The position numbers and the translations under genes were made by a program. The notes below the pieces were generated by a model. It was given only the letters and a program-made list of their open reading frames with translations. It was not told the origin of the DNA and made no database searches. Of a DNA stretch of 40,917 nucleotides, positions 9,480 through 19,939 are shown in pieces. Within the stretch, counting starts at the first letter, position 1. Every line of letters begins with the position of its first letter. The stretch comes from Folioceros fuciformis (taxonomy: Eukaryota; Anthocerotophyta; Anthocerotopsida; Anthocerotales): the NCBI GenBank assembly GCA_049999805.1, contig JBNGIO010006043.1:1-40917 (forward strand), given 5' to 3'.

Positions 9480-9480
9480 A

Positions 9481-9931
9481 GTTAGAATTGCTAATGTAGA
9501 AGCAGATGCATCGAAAATGATCTATTAGCAACTGAATAGGTGGATACAAAGTAGCAGTTTCGGAAGGGGTGTGCCCTGTAACTAACCGGCCAGTTAACTA
9601 ACTACACTTATAACTAGGTCTAGTTAGGCTAACCAACGTAATACAGAACCATGTGGTCTGCCTTATATTCCAACCCTAATGCACCAGCAAGTAAGGATCC
9701 CCATTCATCAAATGTGTGCTTACAACTTTTGCTAGCCGGAATTTTTGATTATGGATATCGTTCTCACATGGTGTGATTATAAACATCTCTTTTTTATCTC
9801 CAAAACATATCCATTCATTTGAGCAATCTCAATCGCTTGCCTTCCAGTACTTCTACAAGCACCTAATAGTATGTACATGAGCATTTCAAGTAGGTTTTGT
9901 TAGATGAAGCACAAAAGTGCTTCATCTAACA
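9481..9931 (-). repeat. probable 5' LTR of element 2
   Basis: Bounded on the minus strand by TGTTAGA at 9931 and by TCTAAC at 9481, next to the primer-binding site. These are short inverted ends of the kind LTRs have. A TATA-like GAATATAAGG lies at about 9670-9661. No second copy is in the window to confirm the borders. Confidence 0.5.
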
Positions 9932-9935
9932 AAAC
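9894..9935. repeat. perfect 19-bp inverted repeat with AAAA loop
   Basis: Arms 9894-9912 and 9917-9935 are exact reverse complements around a 4-base loop. The right arm contains the presumed LTR start (TGTTAGATG on the minus strand). Confidence 0.9.
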
Positions 9936-10405
9936 TTCTTTTAATATCTGCATAGGTAGAAACAGTCTTTTCACATCAGCCTTTTAATTTTGTACCACTT
10001 CCAGGGGTTTATAGGTTCGAATTCCACTTTGTTATCCACAAATATTGTGGACTTCCTACAAAGGGTTAGAATAGACAAATACTCTTTGCCAACCCTTTGT
10101 CCATTATCCTTTAGGATGGATAGGCCCCATTCATGGTTTTTGCATAGTGATGAAATATTCCAGCTGTAGTTTGAAACAGTTAATGGTGAATTCCATTGTT
10201 TCCTCTTCTCCAAGGTGTGTAGGATAATATTAAGGCCTTTGCATTAACCTTATTATCCCACACAAGACAGAAAACAGACAAAAGCTACTCTAGACATTGT
10301 GACTCTCTAGAGTAAGGGCATGATATGCTATTTGGGATTACATCGATGCCTTGGAGCCGCTAAATGTTATTCTCTTAAAAAACATTTGTCTTCCATAGTA
10401 GTTGC
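9936..10405. other. no gene seen
   Basis: AT-rich sequence with one 80-codon minus-strand open stretch (10213-9971) that has no recognisable domain. I see no other signal. Confidence 0.6.
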
Positions 10406-12445
10406 CTACTGTGGTATGACCTTGACATGTAGTCTTAGAGGTGGTTTAGGGTTTACGAGTGCTTCTATTTGCTCTTCATGATCGCATGCGCTAACACCAC
10501 TCATCTCCTCCTTCAACCCGCTAAGCCCCAAAGCACAATTTGAGTGATTGAAACATCTTTTTCCAACTGATTCAATTCTTTTGCCTAGAATTGGGAAGCC
10601 CCCCAATGATGGGCCTCATATATCAGCTCCTCATCCGCATCTGGCAAATCCTCATATCCATGAATGTGCTGCGGTATAAACTCGGCGCAACACTTAACAA
10701 TAACAATGATGTAGCACCCGCATAACAATCCTGCCAATATTGTGGACCAACCACCTAAACATGCATCAACTATCCAATTGCCCTCCCTCGAGAACATTAT
10801 GATTAGCTTCATCATAAGACCAAGTGGGCCTTGGTAAGGACTTACAACTAGCTTATCGAGAGACATATATAGCAATTTCTTCACAAATAGTGTCGTGGGA
10901 TATGATGGTACGACCATTGTTGAAGGATCCTTGCAATATAATGGGTTGCATGGCGACTTTTGTCTTTGTGCTGCTTGACGATGTGCCCCAGCCGATTATT
11001 ATGCACTCCACTGTATTAAACCCCCCAAGTCATTGGGCATATTGGTCTTATCCCACGCCCTAGCCCATTATTACACACCCCACTATATCCAAACCCCCCA
11101 AGTCATTGTCCATGTGGGTCTTATCCCAAATGAAGGAAACAAGGCCTCCGATTGTGCACCACTTTCTCATGGAGTCCTACACTACTCGAATATCCTCCAC
11201 ACCATGCATGACAATGAACCATATATCTTTTAATATCGTCATATCATTGAAAGCTTGGTATATAGTGGACATATGTGCTTGTTCCATACAACTGTTATAT
11301 AGTCTTTTTCGAAGCCCTATGGGGACATTCATGATCAATGTGGTATAGAGATGCGGACGTAGAAAACCCTGCATATTCAGCACATACCTCGCCACCACTT
11401 AATATTGCACAATAGCTTCGATATGAGAGATTATGAACTTTTGCAACCCAACCTCCATATCCAAGTCCGCCAGAGCATGGAGCTCATTCTCGAGTCCTTT
11501 CTGCGTATGGACCTCTAAGATGAAAGCTTGGAAAGCTTTACGTAATTTTTTGAGGTTTTCTACATCCTTCACTTGCTACACATAGGAAAAGAAATCCTAG
11601 TTAGTAAAGTGTCATATTGACGAGTAACACAAAGAAGTTTGTGTGCCTACCTTTCCCTCAAATGATGTTTGGAACCATGTGACAACTTCGTCTGTTGAGT
11701 GCACTAGGTATTTACAACGCACCTCGTGAAACGATTCACAAGCAAGATGGTTAACCTTGGAAACCTAGATAACATGGAGCTTTTTCCTTAAAATGATCTC
11801 TTTGATCATGCCATTCAAGTCAATCAAGCCAGTCAACACGGGAGCTAAGGTGCCAACGCCCCGTTTTCTTGCCTTTCCCTTTGCTTGTGCCCCCTCCCCG
11901 GCTTGTGGGCCTCTTTAGCACCATATTTGTTGCATGTGGAATCTTCCGTTCGTCACATGTTCCTCCTCTTCTGCTACCGAAAACTCTTTGTCGATGTCTT
12001 CCTGTTTGTAGCGTGGTGGAAACCAAGCAAGTTGGGGGCTTTCAAGATCCCTACGCTCACTTTTCCTCTGCTTTGCTCTTCCATGATTAGTGTCCGGAGG
12101 CGATAGTGGCAACTAATCATCCAGTCCTTCTCTTGGAGGTTGTGTGTCTTTGCCTTAGCAGCAATTTGTCGAAGGTGCATCATCGCTTTGTACATGTATG
12201 GAGAAGGATTCAGTAGATCTTTTCCCATAAACCTCAAGGACTTGCTAAATCCCTCACTCCAAGGTCACCTTGAGCCTGCACTGCCGGGACTTGGGCCCAT
12301 AGCCCCTCCTCCCTTGCCACCAGTCACTCTTGCTCCGTCCTTCTGCTAAGATAAGTGCCCTATCCTCGGTGTGGAGGATGGTAAGGCTGTGGCCTCTGTA
12401 GTTGTCGCTACTGGAGGTTTCTTTCTTGTCAGCTTTCGTGGGCAA
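10406..12445 (-). pseudogene. decayed gene resembling a beta-class DNA methyltransferase
   Basis: Minus-strand open pieces (12445-12254, 12237-11974, 12112-11915, 11398-11177, 10917-10585, 10606-10406) follow one another in changing frames, with stops between them. The best preserved part reads FSREGNWIVDACLGGWSTI and LAGLLCGCYIIVI. This resembles the SAM-binding motif I of beta-class N4/N6 methyltransferases (consensus VVDPFxGxGTT, xAAxxxGRxxIxxE). An upstream segment, TTLIMNVPIGLRKR, could be the decayed DPPY motif IV, in the expected order IV then I. Upstream of that are basic and acidic linker-like pieces. Plant genomes can carry such genes with mobile DNA. The family call is inference; I cannot exclude another transposon protein. 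Confidence 0.42.
10991..11128. repeat. imperfect tandem duplication, period about 72 bp
   Basis: Two copies share CCCCCCAAGTCATTG and GGTCTTATCCCA, with about 80% agreement between 10991-11055 and 11063-11128. It lies within the methyltransferase-like relic. Confidence 0.7.
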
Positions 12446-12653
12446 AACTCGCTCTTCAATCCACCTGTGAATTCATTCACACCCTATGTCAAATCCTTCT
12501 TGCTTCAGAGCCTACTTGCCAAGTGAACAACCCCGGAAAGAAGGATGAAAGGACCAACAAGCTAGAAACTTGAAAGGTGCAAACACGAACTGTGTTGGGT
12601 GCAAACGATGCAAGTTTAAGTAGTTCAATGATTCAAGTAGTTCTTCTTCTTTG

Positions 12654-13532
12654 TAGGGGAAGACTATCTTCCAAGCTTTGCTAATTACTAAGGTCTTGAT
12701 TTCATTTCACTTTTTATCAGATATTTTAGAGGTCCTTAATACCTTGAATACTAACTTTCAACATGATTATTTAGAGCCAGTTAGCATAGCTCCGCTTATA
12801 GATTCTGTTGTTGAACATGTCAAAAGTATGTATACAATTGATAGGGTGAGCATGGGAAGTAGAAAGCTTTTCTCTTTCCTTGAAAACTTGAAAAAAAGTC
12901 ATAGAGTGTATGAGGGTTTTGTAATATCTGACTGTTCTGAAACCGAACTAAGCTATTGCATTGCTAATGCTAACAAATAGGCTTTAGCTGTTGTTGATGT
13001 AGTGAATAATAAGTTTCCTGATCTTCGTGTGCTGCATGCTTGTCGCTTATTCAGTCCTAAATTTTTTCTTGAAGATGCAAATGAGCGTATACAGTTAGTT
13101 AATAGTTTGTTAGAGGTATTGTTGAAAAAGTTTGGCACTAACTCTTTGGATGCAAATACTAATGTTGTTGACCCTTTTGTAGTTGATAAAGTGTGTCAAG
13201 TTGAGTTGGTAACATTTGTGTCGATCTTGAAGTCTTCTTGTGCTGGATTGAGTATGTTAGCAGCTTATAAAATATACTCAACAGCTAGGGAGTGGGTAAT
13301 ACTAACACCCTCTATGTTACGTCTTTGGGAATTATGTTTGGTCATACCTTGTAATACTGCTATATGTGAGTGAGGATTTTCCAAACAAAACTTTTTGATG
13401 AACAACATGAGAACTAATCTTAATATTCTGACCGTTGATGCATTGATGAATATATCCATCAATGGTTCCCATGTTAAGGAGATAGATTGGAATGGTATTT
13501 TTAAAGCTTGGAAAGACCAACCCCGATGATAG
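12654..13532 (+). pseudogene. hAT-family transposase C-terminal relic
   Basis: One plus-strand frame runs about 285 codons with two stops, TAG at 12978-12980 and TGA at 13371-13373. It shows a helical region (FHFLSDILEVLNTLN), FPDLRVLHACRLFSPK, and the hAT dimerisation block (NTAICE, stop, GFSKQNFLMNNMRTNLN), ending IDWNGIFKAWKDQP and a TGA. In the family the block reads ERGFS, so TGA replaces an Arg codon and CGA to TGA is the simplest change. The N-terminal BED finger and the first catalytic part are not seen upstream. No terminal inverted repeats were found. Confidence 0.72.
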
Positions 13533-14112
13533 AATATACTAGATATTTTTGTATTTTAATAATAATATTATTCATAAATATTATTTAATATTATTATATT
13601 TAGTGACCAAGGGTTGCAAAAAGGCATGGTCCCTCGGTCCGGGACTAAGCATAGCCAGGCTAGGCGGTCCCGGTGACTGAGGTAGTACTCAGTCAAAATG
13701 ACACCTTGCTCATAGCGAGCTAGTTCCAAAAGATAAACAAGGGTTTAGAGGTCACTCAAAGTAAGAACACAATAATAATCGTAGAAATAAAAATGAAATT
13801 CAAGTCCTTATACCTAGTGAAATAGATGCCAACTTCCCCAGCCAGCACAGTCATGAGAAGGTCTATGACCTCTCTTAGAAGACCAATCAAAGGATGAATC
13901 AAAGGACTCGGTTCGGTTAGCGACTGAAAACCATTTTATTTAAAAAGTGTTCATTTTCTCTCAAAATAAGCCAAGTTGTTAAGACGAAGGGCTTTCTCCG
14001 GGTCTACGTACAGTGTATGTATGAGGCAGGGTGCCCGAGTGGTGGGGCCATCTGCGCTTTCTAACTTATTCTTATATCTCTACATACTGTAAGACCTGCT
14101 CGTAGTGGAGTG
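13533..14112. other. AT-rich spacer, no gene seen
   Basis: It starts with an AT-rich stretch (13540-13600) holding short inverted ATTATT/AATAAT runs, then unremarkable sequence. I could not recognise transposon ends. Confidence 0.6.
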
Positions 14113-14122
14113 GCCACGTGGC
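14113..14122. promoter_or_regulatory. G-box palindrome (GCCACGTGGC)
   Basis: A perfect 10-bp palindrome with the CACGTG core lies about 365 bp upstream of the epimerase ATG. G-boxes bind bZIP and bHLH factors in plants. Use here is inference from position. Confidence 0.45.
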
Positions 14123-14485
14123 AATGACACTGTTCAAGGTGGAGGGTGACGACACCTGAGGGAGGCTTGGAGAAGGTGGACCGTCAAGGTGGAGCTTCAC
14201 TTCTCTGTCTCTATCGGTTCCTGAACAGGGTTCGGATTTACTGACCCGCTTTACAGGCAGTGCCGACTCGGATATACGTATCTACATGCCTACGCTTCGC
14301 AATATATTCTGGATTCTGGTCTTGGAGCACGAAACGCGTGACTCGCTTTACTTTACTCGGGTACGACAGAAGTGAGACACACTGTTGCTACTTACATGCC
14401 GCGAGGCCATCAGTTTTGTTCGTGTTTCCCCAGCTGCATTGAACTTCAGAGAGGAATTCGCTGAATTCTTGCCCCCTCTGAAAGT

Positions 14486-15915
14486 ATGGGAACGGTTAGC
14501 AAGGAAGTGATAGTGGGGAAGGAAGGAAGTGAGGTGAACGTGTACCAACTGGAACGAGGTCCCATAGCTGTTAAGGTCACTAATGTAGGTGCCACAATCA
14601 TGTCAATCACGGTGCCAGATGCTGAAGGTGAGTTTGTGTTCTCCAGTGCAAACCGCCTCGTGAAGCACTCTCTCTTGGTGTTGTGTGTTGACTGATGTGC
14701 AGCAGAAGGGGTGGGGTATCATCATCTCCATTTGACTACTTGGTTTGGGTGGGTTGTAGGTGAAGTTGACGACGTAGTCCTGGGTTTTGACAGCCTCAAT
14801 CCCTACCTGGCAAACCTTCTCAACCTGCTCATGCTGAAGTTGTTGAATTTGCATGCTGAAGCTGTTGAATTTGCATGTTCGCATGGTTTTTCACAATCAC
14901 AATCAAGGTGCTGGAATGCTAGAACTTGCGAGAAAGGGGCGATGAGTGCTAGAACTTACAAGAAATGGCTGATGAGTGCAGAACGGCACTTCCCCCTACT
15001 TCGGTTGCATAGTAGGGAGAGTGGCCAACCGGATTGCTGGTGCGGAGTTCACACTTGACGGGGTGAGACACAAGCTCCCTGCAAACAATGGTCCCAACAC
15101 TCTTCACGGTGGAGAACAAGGGTTTGATAAGGTGCTCTGGCAGTCCAAGGAGGTGGACAATCCGAAAGGGCCATCGGTGCAGTTCACCTATCGAAGCCAT
15201 GACGGGGAGCAAGGTATGCATGCGTCCATGATCGCTGCTGCATCCAGCCGCCAATTTTTGTCCACTAAACCCTGATGTCTTCAAATCGTTGACAGGTTTT
15301 CCAGGGGACCTGGATGTCGCGGTGACGTATACCTTGACGTCGGACAAGGAACTGGAAACCAGGATGGAGGCCAGTCCCAGCACTAAGGCCACTCCTGTAA
15401 ACTTGGCTCAGCACACATACTGGAACTTGGGAGGCCACGGCAGCGGTGATGTTCTGGAGCACGAGATACAGATATTCGGTGACCACATCACCCCAGTGAA
15501 TGAAAACCTCATTCCTACCGGTGAGATCAAACCTGTAGCGGGAACTCCGTTCGACTTCACGCAGCTGCAAGTTATTGGGAGCCGGATTCACCAAGTCCCG
15601 GGTGGCTACGATCACAATTACGTTTTGCGGAAAGGAAAAGACTCTTCAGAGGTGGATCTGGCAGCAAGAGTGAAGCACATCAAGAGCGGCAGGGTTTTGG
15701 AAGTACTGACTAGCGCACCTGGAGTTCAATTCTACACCGGCAACTTCTTGGACGGGATGGCAGGCAAATCTGGAGCCGTGTACAACATTCACGCAGGCCT
15801 GTGCTTGGAGACGCAGCACTTCCCTGATTCCGTCAACCAGCCGAGCTTCCCTCCCATCATTGTTCAACCTGGAGAGACATACAAGCAAGTGATGATCTTC
15901 AGATTTTTCCCGTGA
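14486..15915 (+). CDS. aldose 1-epimerase (galactose mutarotase-like), 347 aa
   Basis: Exons 14486-14627, 14760-14809, 14982-15213 and 15296-15915 sum to 1044 nt. The enzyme interconverts alpha and beta anomers of hexoses such as galactose. Sequence signatures are SPYFGCIVGRVANRI (about residue 68), the NTLHGG histidine (His106), NLAQHTYWNL (His181), PGGYDHNYVL, and LCLETQHFPD with the likely general-base Glu near residue 313, close to the C-terminus as in the family. There is no obvious signal peptide, so it is probably cytosolic. The ATG at 14486 gives the usual family N-terminus. Oddity: intron 2 would start with GC (CTG|GCAAAC), because only that join gives the conserved NPYL-NGTSPYFG sequence; a GT donor further on (14909) would add unusual residues. 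Intron 2 also contains two tandem duplications. Confidence 0.9.
14831..14976. repeat. two tandem duplications within epimerase intron 2
   Basis: A 22-bp unit repeats at 14831-14852 and 14853-14874 with one mismatch. A 30-bp unit repeats at 14917-14946 and 14947-14976, and its next partial copy supplies the acceptor TGCAG at 14977-14981. Confidence 0.85.
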
Positions 15916-15930
15916 TGATGACCAGCTCAG

Positions 15931-16018
15931 TCTGTATGTGTCCTAGCTTATGAGACCAGATCTGTACGTGTCCTAGATTATGAGACCAGCTGCGTACGTG
16001 TCCTGGGTTATGACAATC
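15931..16018. repeat. 30-bp tandem repeat, about 3 copies, in epimerase 3' region
   Basis: Copies begin at 15931, 15961 and 15991 with exact 30-bp spacing and few mismatches (core GTGTCCTAG, TTATGA). They start 16 bp after the stop codon, so they lie in the likely 3' UTR. Confidence 0.88.
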
Positions 16019-16521
16019 CACGTCGTGGAGTGGAGTCACAGCCGTGCCGCCTTCTACCTTGGTCGAAGGCCTGTTACAACAATATGGAGACGGCAATTGC
16101 AGGGGTCGCAGCCCAAAGGACAAGAGGGCCGCGGTCGCCGCTATTTTAGCGGCGAACTGGGCGGCGCCGCCGATCGATTTGGGGATCATACATGACTATG
16201 GCGTCCGGCGATCGCCGGCTTCTCTGACGGTGCTCTTACGCGCTCGCTCCTCTTCAACGGAGACTTGTTCGGCCAAGTTCTGGCATTCTCGCTTTGGTCC
16301 GTTGCCCCCGGGCACCGGATGGGCTGTCCCGAACTGTCCCGTGCAGTAGAGAGCTGGTGAGCACGCTCCAGCACGGCGGGTACCATGTGCAGTAGCAGTA
16401 TCATGAGATTGAGGGCCCGCACATCGTTCCAGCTAACTTTTCTCGGAAAGTGAAGACAGGTTCATGAAGAGCCCCAGTGGCGTGTGTGATATATTCCAAT
16501 TATGAGAAGGGTACACCCCGC
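16019..16521. other. spacer between convergent epimerase and VPS45 genes
   Basis: It holds the presumed 3' UTRs of the two convergent genes. GC-rich open stretches here have no recognisable domains, and I see no other signal. Confidence 0.6.
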
Positions 16522-19500
16522 TCACAAACCGCGGTAACTTTTGCGGTCCGTCCGAGATACCTCGTCTAGGTTACTCAAAAACCTGCAATTCGAACGGGAC
16601 GGGATTAGAGGCGGAACCCATGGGAAGAGACAAGCCACTACGCCTGGTCTTACTTTGCGGTGTTGAGAACTGTGGAGCCGCCGAGATACACTCTGGTGCT
16701 TGGATTGCCAGCGTTTTGCAACGCTACAGCTCGAGCCTCCTCGTAAGTTGAGCCGCCAATGATGAATACAATCAAGTCTTGTGGGGGCCTGTGACCACGG
16801 AACACAATGCGATCATCAGAGACAACTGAAATAGGTCAACATTTGGATCAGACACAAATCCAGCCTGTCCAACCTTGTTGCCTGCTGCATTATGTTGCCA
16901 ATTGCCGGATAATCCATGTCCTTCACCCGTAGCTTCACGACACTTTCGATGATTTGAGTGACGAGGGGCTGGTGCTGTGTGTACACGTTCTCAACGCCCT
17001 GACAGAAAGAACACAATTTTGTCAGTGCCGTTGGTAGTCATGAGGCATGAACAGAGGATGACAAGACCCACAAACTTCACCCAAAGACATCTAGGAAAGG
17101 ACCCACCTTCAACCCTCGGGCCATGTTTCGGGCCCGGTTGAATAAATCCCTGTTTCCATAAAGATCTCCAGTCCGTTTATCCACACCAGCTTGCTTCAAT
17201 AACGTGCGCACAAGCTGAAACAGACAACACAGTGCCTAATTACACAAAACCTCCACAACTCTGTGAGACCTTCCCGACTGGCATTTTCAGTACCACAATC
17301 CCAGCAAAAGACAAATATAACAACCATGGCGCATCATGCTGCTGTCGCATGTCCAGATTCAAAGCACATGGACGTTCGCTTACATTGAAGTTGTAGTTAC
17401 TGCTGCGTGACGAGAGTTTAGAAATCAGCTGCTCCAACATCATTGGGTTTTCTTTCTCATATCGAAGAGCATACAGCATCACAAGGCGTATTCTGTCCAT
17501 GTCAGCTATCCGTTCATTGTTCAGCTGATTCACAACAGCCTGTGCAAGACCAGAAGTAAGCTCTCATCCGTACACTACGCCTTGTACTTGCAAGACTTCT
17601 GACTCCAAGCCCAAGGATATACCTCAAAAGCAGCTTGTTGTCCAGCATTGCACGCAAGTTCTTGTTCTGTTTGTGAAACTGACATCAGTTGCCTTTCATC
17701 CACAATTCGACTCATCTCTGTCATCATAGTCACATGTTTGGAAACATTGCCCTGCATTTTCCGATACTCGGGATAGTTCTCAACAAAGCGAACCATGTCA
17801 TCTGCATCCAGCACCTGTTGTCTCAGAACACACACGTCACACCATCCCACTAAAGCTTCAAATACACGGCCTGAAGGACATGTACCAAGAGATTGGATGT
17901 TCTGGTTGCTTTTAGCGGTATGCTGAAATTCATCCACCATCTTCTTTATGTTGGCTCCAAGATCCCCAAAGTTCTCATACATATTTGACTTGAAAAAGGG
18001 ATCTTGTTCTGACGATAGAACCACCTCCTAAGAACAACGAGCCTCACACTGTTAGTGGATTTACAGAATCCATACAGATCTAAGATGCCCAGTGATCTTA
18101 GAGCATACCTGCTGATCTGTGGGAACCTTAGAGAGATGCTTCAAGTCCACTCTATTGTCTTGAATGCCTATCAGCTCATGGACCATGGCCTGCATCAAAG
18201 GCAGCCGTAGACAGTGAACAGGGAACCATGGCATCTTCCACAAAGTCTCTTTGCCAGTGGCAGGCAAGTTTGCAGCTGGGAATGAGATAGCTCTAGTTCA
18301 TTGGAAACAAAATCGTGCACCACAAAACCTGATATGTCCACTGGTTCAGAAGAGGCGTCACTGGATCGTCCCGTCTATCCATAATCAAAAGCAGAGGATG
18401 AACATCGGGTCGTCTGAAGTCAAACAGCCCGCTCTCAGTTTCGTACATTAGCTTCTGCAGACAGTTCAAATAGTCTCATTCGCATGATTTGGATGAACAA
18501 TCAGCAAATATATGTCATGAGAACGGAGGAAAATCATTCAGCAACATGGAGACAGACAAACACACCGCTGAATCTTGGGCAATTCGACGTGCTATCTCGG
18601 AAGTACGAGAGTATCTCACGATGGGACGCTTCTTTAATGAGAGACAAAAAGCTGTAATGCCTTCCACAATCCGATCTACAACCTGTTGGCTCATTTGTGG
18701 GTCCAAGACTGTTGGCATCAGACAAACGTGATTCGCGGGAAGATTGAGGGAGAAATGGAACGGATCAATAGCAAAATAGTCTGCAAAGTACTCCTGCAAA
18801 CCACCACCTTTCATGATTTACAAAACGTGCCACCGCTGTTGGACACAAGGGCCTGAAGCAGAAAACTGACAAGCATTTCCTGCCAAACCACAAATCCAGG
18901 ACTTACAACACGCTTCAACAAACAATACCGCCACATTTCAACATCGCACAGACACCAAGCTACACACAATACACAGCAAGAAAGGACCCCTTCCACAGAT
19001 CTAGGTAGCTTAACCACACCAATCATTTGAATAAACCCTTACTTGCACTGTTTGGACAGCGTCATGTTCATCTCCATCAGCCAGCATTTGAAGGTACGAG
19101 TTCTTCACAATGTTGGAAAAAACTGCCAAAGAGAACAAGTCAGCTGCACTGCGTCCTGCAGATCGGACGAATTCCACATCACTATCTTGAAAACCTGCTC
19201 CACGATACTCACAAACATGATACTCTCCAAACCGCGGATTCATTAGATGGCGCTTCAGAAGCTGCACATTGTCAAGAGTAGGCCGTAGAAAGCAAATTGC
19301 CTTCAAATGTGTCATGACTGTCTCGGCTCCTGAATCCAGCATCTCGACCAAGAACACCTCCTTCTGCAGCAACTGCGTCTGACTCAAAACCACACTCACA
19401 ATTCCAACCTGCAATCCGGAAAACCAATGATCAGCTCCTCGACCTAGAAGGACGTGCACTGACGTTGTCCATCTCAGGACAGTGAATGAGAAAAACATCG

Positions 19501-19628
19501 GCAGATCGGCCATATCTCATGCATGCACGCCATCTCACCGTCTGCGCATCCAGCAGAATAACTTTCATCCCGGCTATGTCATTCACCATCCGATTTATGT
19601 ACTCCCGGACTCCCGCTACCAGCACCAT
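16522..19628 (-). CDS. VPS45: VPS45, Sec1/Munc18 family vesicle-fusion regulator, 568 aa
   Basis: Thirteen exons (19628-19539, 19408-19213, 19122-19043, 18793-18566, 18454-18329, 18189-18109, 18027-17886, 17801-17623, 17539-17384, 17214-17107, 16998-16874, 16788-16654, 16582-16522) sum to 1707 nt; the Arabidopsis protein is almost the same length. SM proteins bind syntaxin-type SNAREs, here of the TGN/endosome, and promote membrane fusion. Clear family blocks are MVLVAGVREYINRM (N-terminus), LLQKEVFLVEM, NPRFGEYHVFFSN, DRRDDPVTPLLNQWTYQAMV, SNMYENFGDLG, NYPEYRKMQGNVSKHV, GVENVYTQHQPL and VFIIGGSTYEEAR. All introns are GT-AG. The last exon is tiny (20 codons); retaining the intron before it gives an immediate TAA. 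The gene shares a 311-bp divergent promoter with the SDH7-like gene. Confidence 0.94.
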
Positions 19629-19939
19629 GGCTGGAGTCGTTGCTGGATTTCGAGTTCTTCCTCGCCAAACCTACAGCCGCAAAAGATCGCGATCTTTGCT
19701 CCTGCTGCTGCTCAGCCAGCGATGATTTGAAGCGGACAGTGATGGCTGTGGGAGCACAATGTCGTGAACTGCTGCACCGATACATTCTGACAGCTAAACT
19801 CTAATAGCTACCTAACCTATTCGGTGGTTAGCTACGACTGTGAGGTCCTTAGTTCATTCTCATACCCAATTATCAAAGCTCGTCGGTGTGCAAGCCACTG
19901 CAAACCTCGAGGAAGAAACTGCAGTCACAAGCGGTCAGG
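19629..19939. promoter_or_regulatory. divergent promoter of VPS45 and SDH7-like gene
   Basis: There are 311 bp between the two start codons. It contains a perfect 16-bp palindrome at 19682-19697 (AAAGATCG/CGATCTTT, TCGCGA core) about 54 bp upstream of the VPS45 ATG. I see no clear TATA box. Confidence 0.6.

Larger units (their letters stand above)
3390..9480 (-). mobile_element. Ty1/copia LTR retrotransposon, element 2 (old, decayed, 3' end missing)
   Basis: On the minus strand the order is primer-binding site (9479-9468), a 1.7-kb leader, gag (from 7781), zinc knuckle and protease, integrase, reverse transcriptase, and RNase H ending abruptly near 3390 after the HCDNM motif. One reading frame can be followed for most of 4 kb, broken by a few frameshifts and by many stop codons, at least twelve of which are TAG. 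The final 80-100 residues of RNase H and the 3' LTR are absent at 3390, where the presumed LTR of element 1 begins. This fits a nested insertion. Confidence 0.85.

Noticed and set aside
14031-14080. tRNA-like start (GGGTGCCCGAGTGGTGG)
   Set aside because: There is no T-arm GTTCGA-type sequence and no matching acceptor stem downstream, so it is not a tRNA gene.
15931-16018. 30-bp repeats as a CRISPR array
   Set aside because: Units are directly adjacent without spacers and the genome is eukaryotic.
16650-16652. TAA as the end of VPS45
   Set aside because: A good GTAAGA donor overlaps it, and a downstream exon in matching phase encodes the conserved FLSNLDE-like tail, giving the family length.
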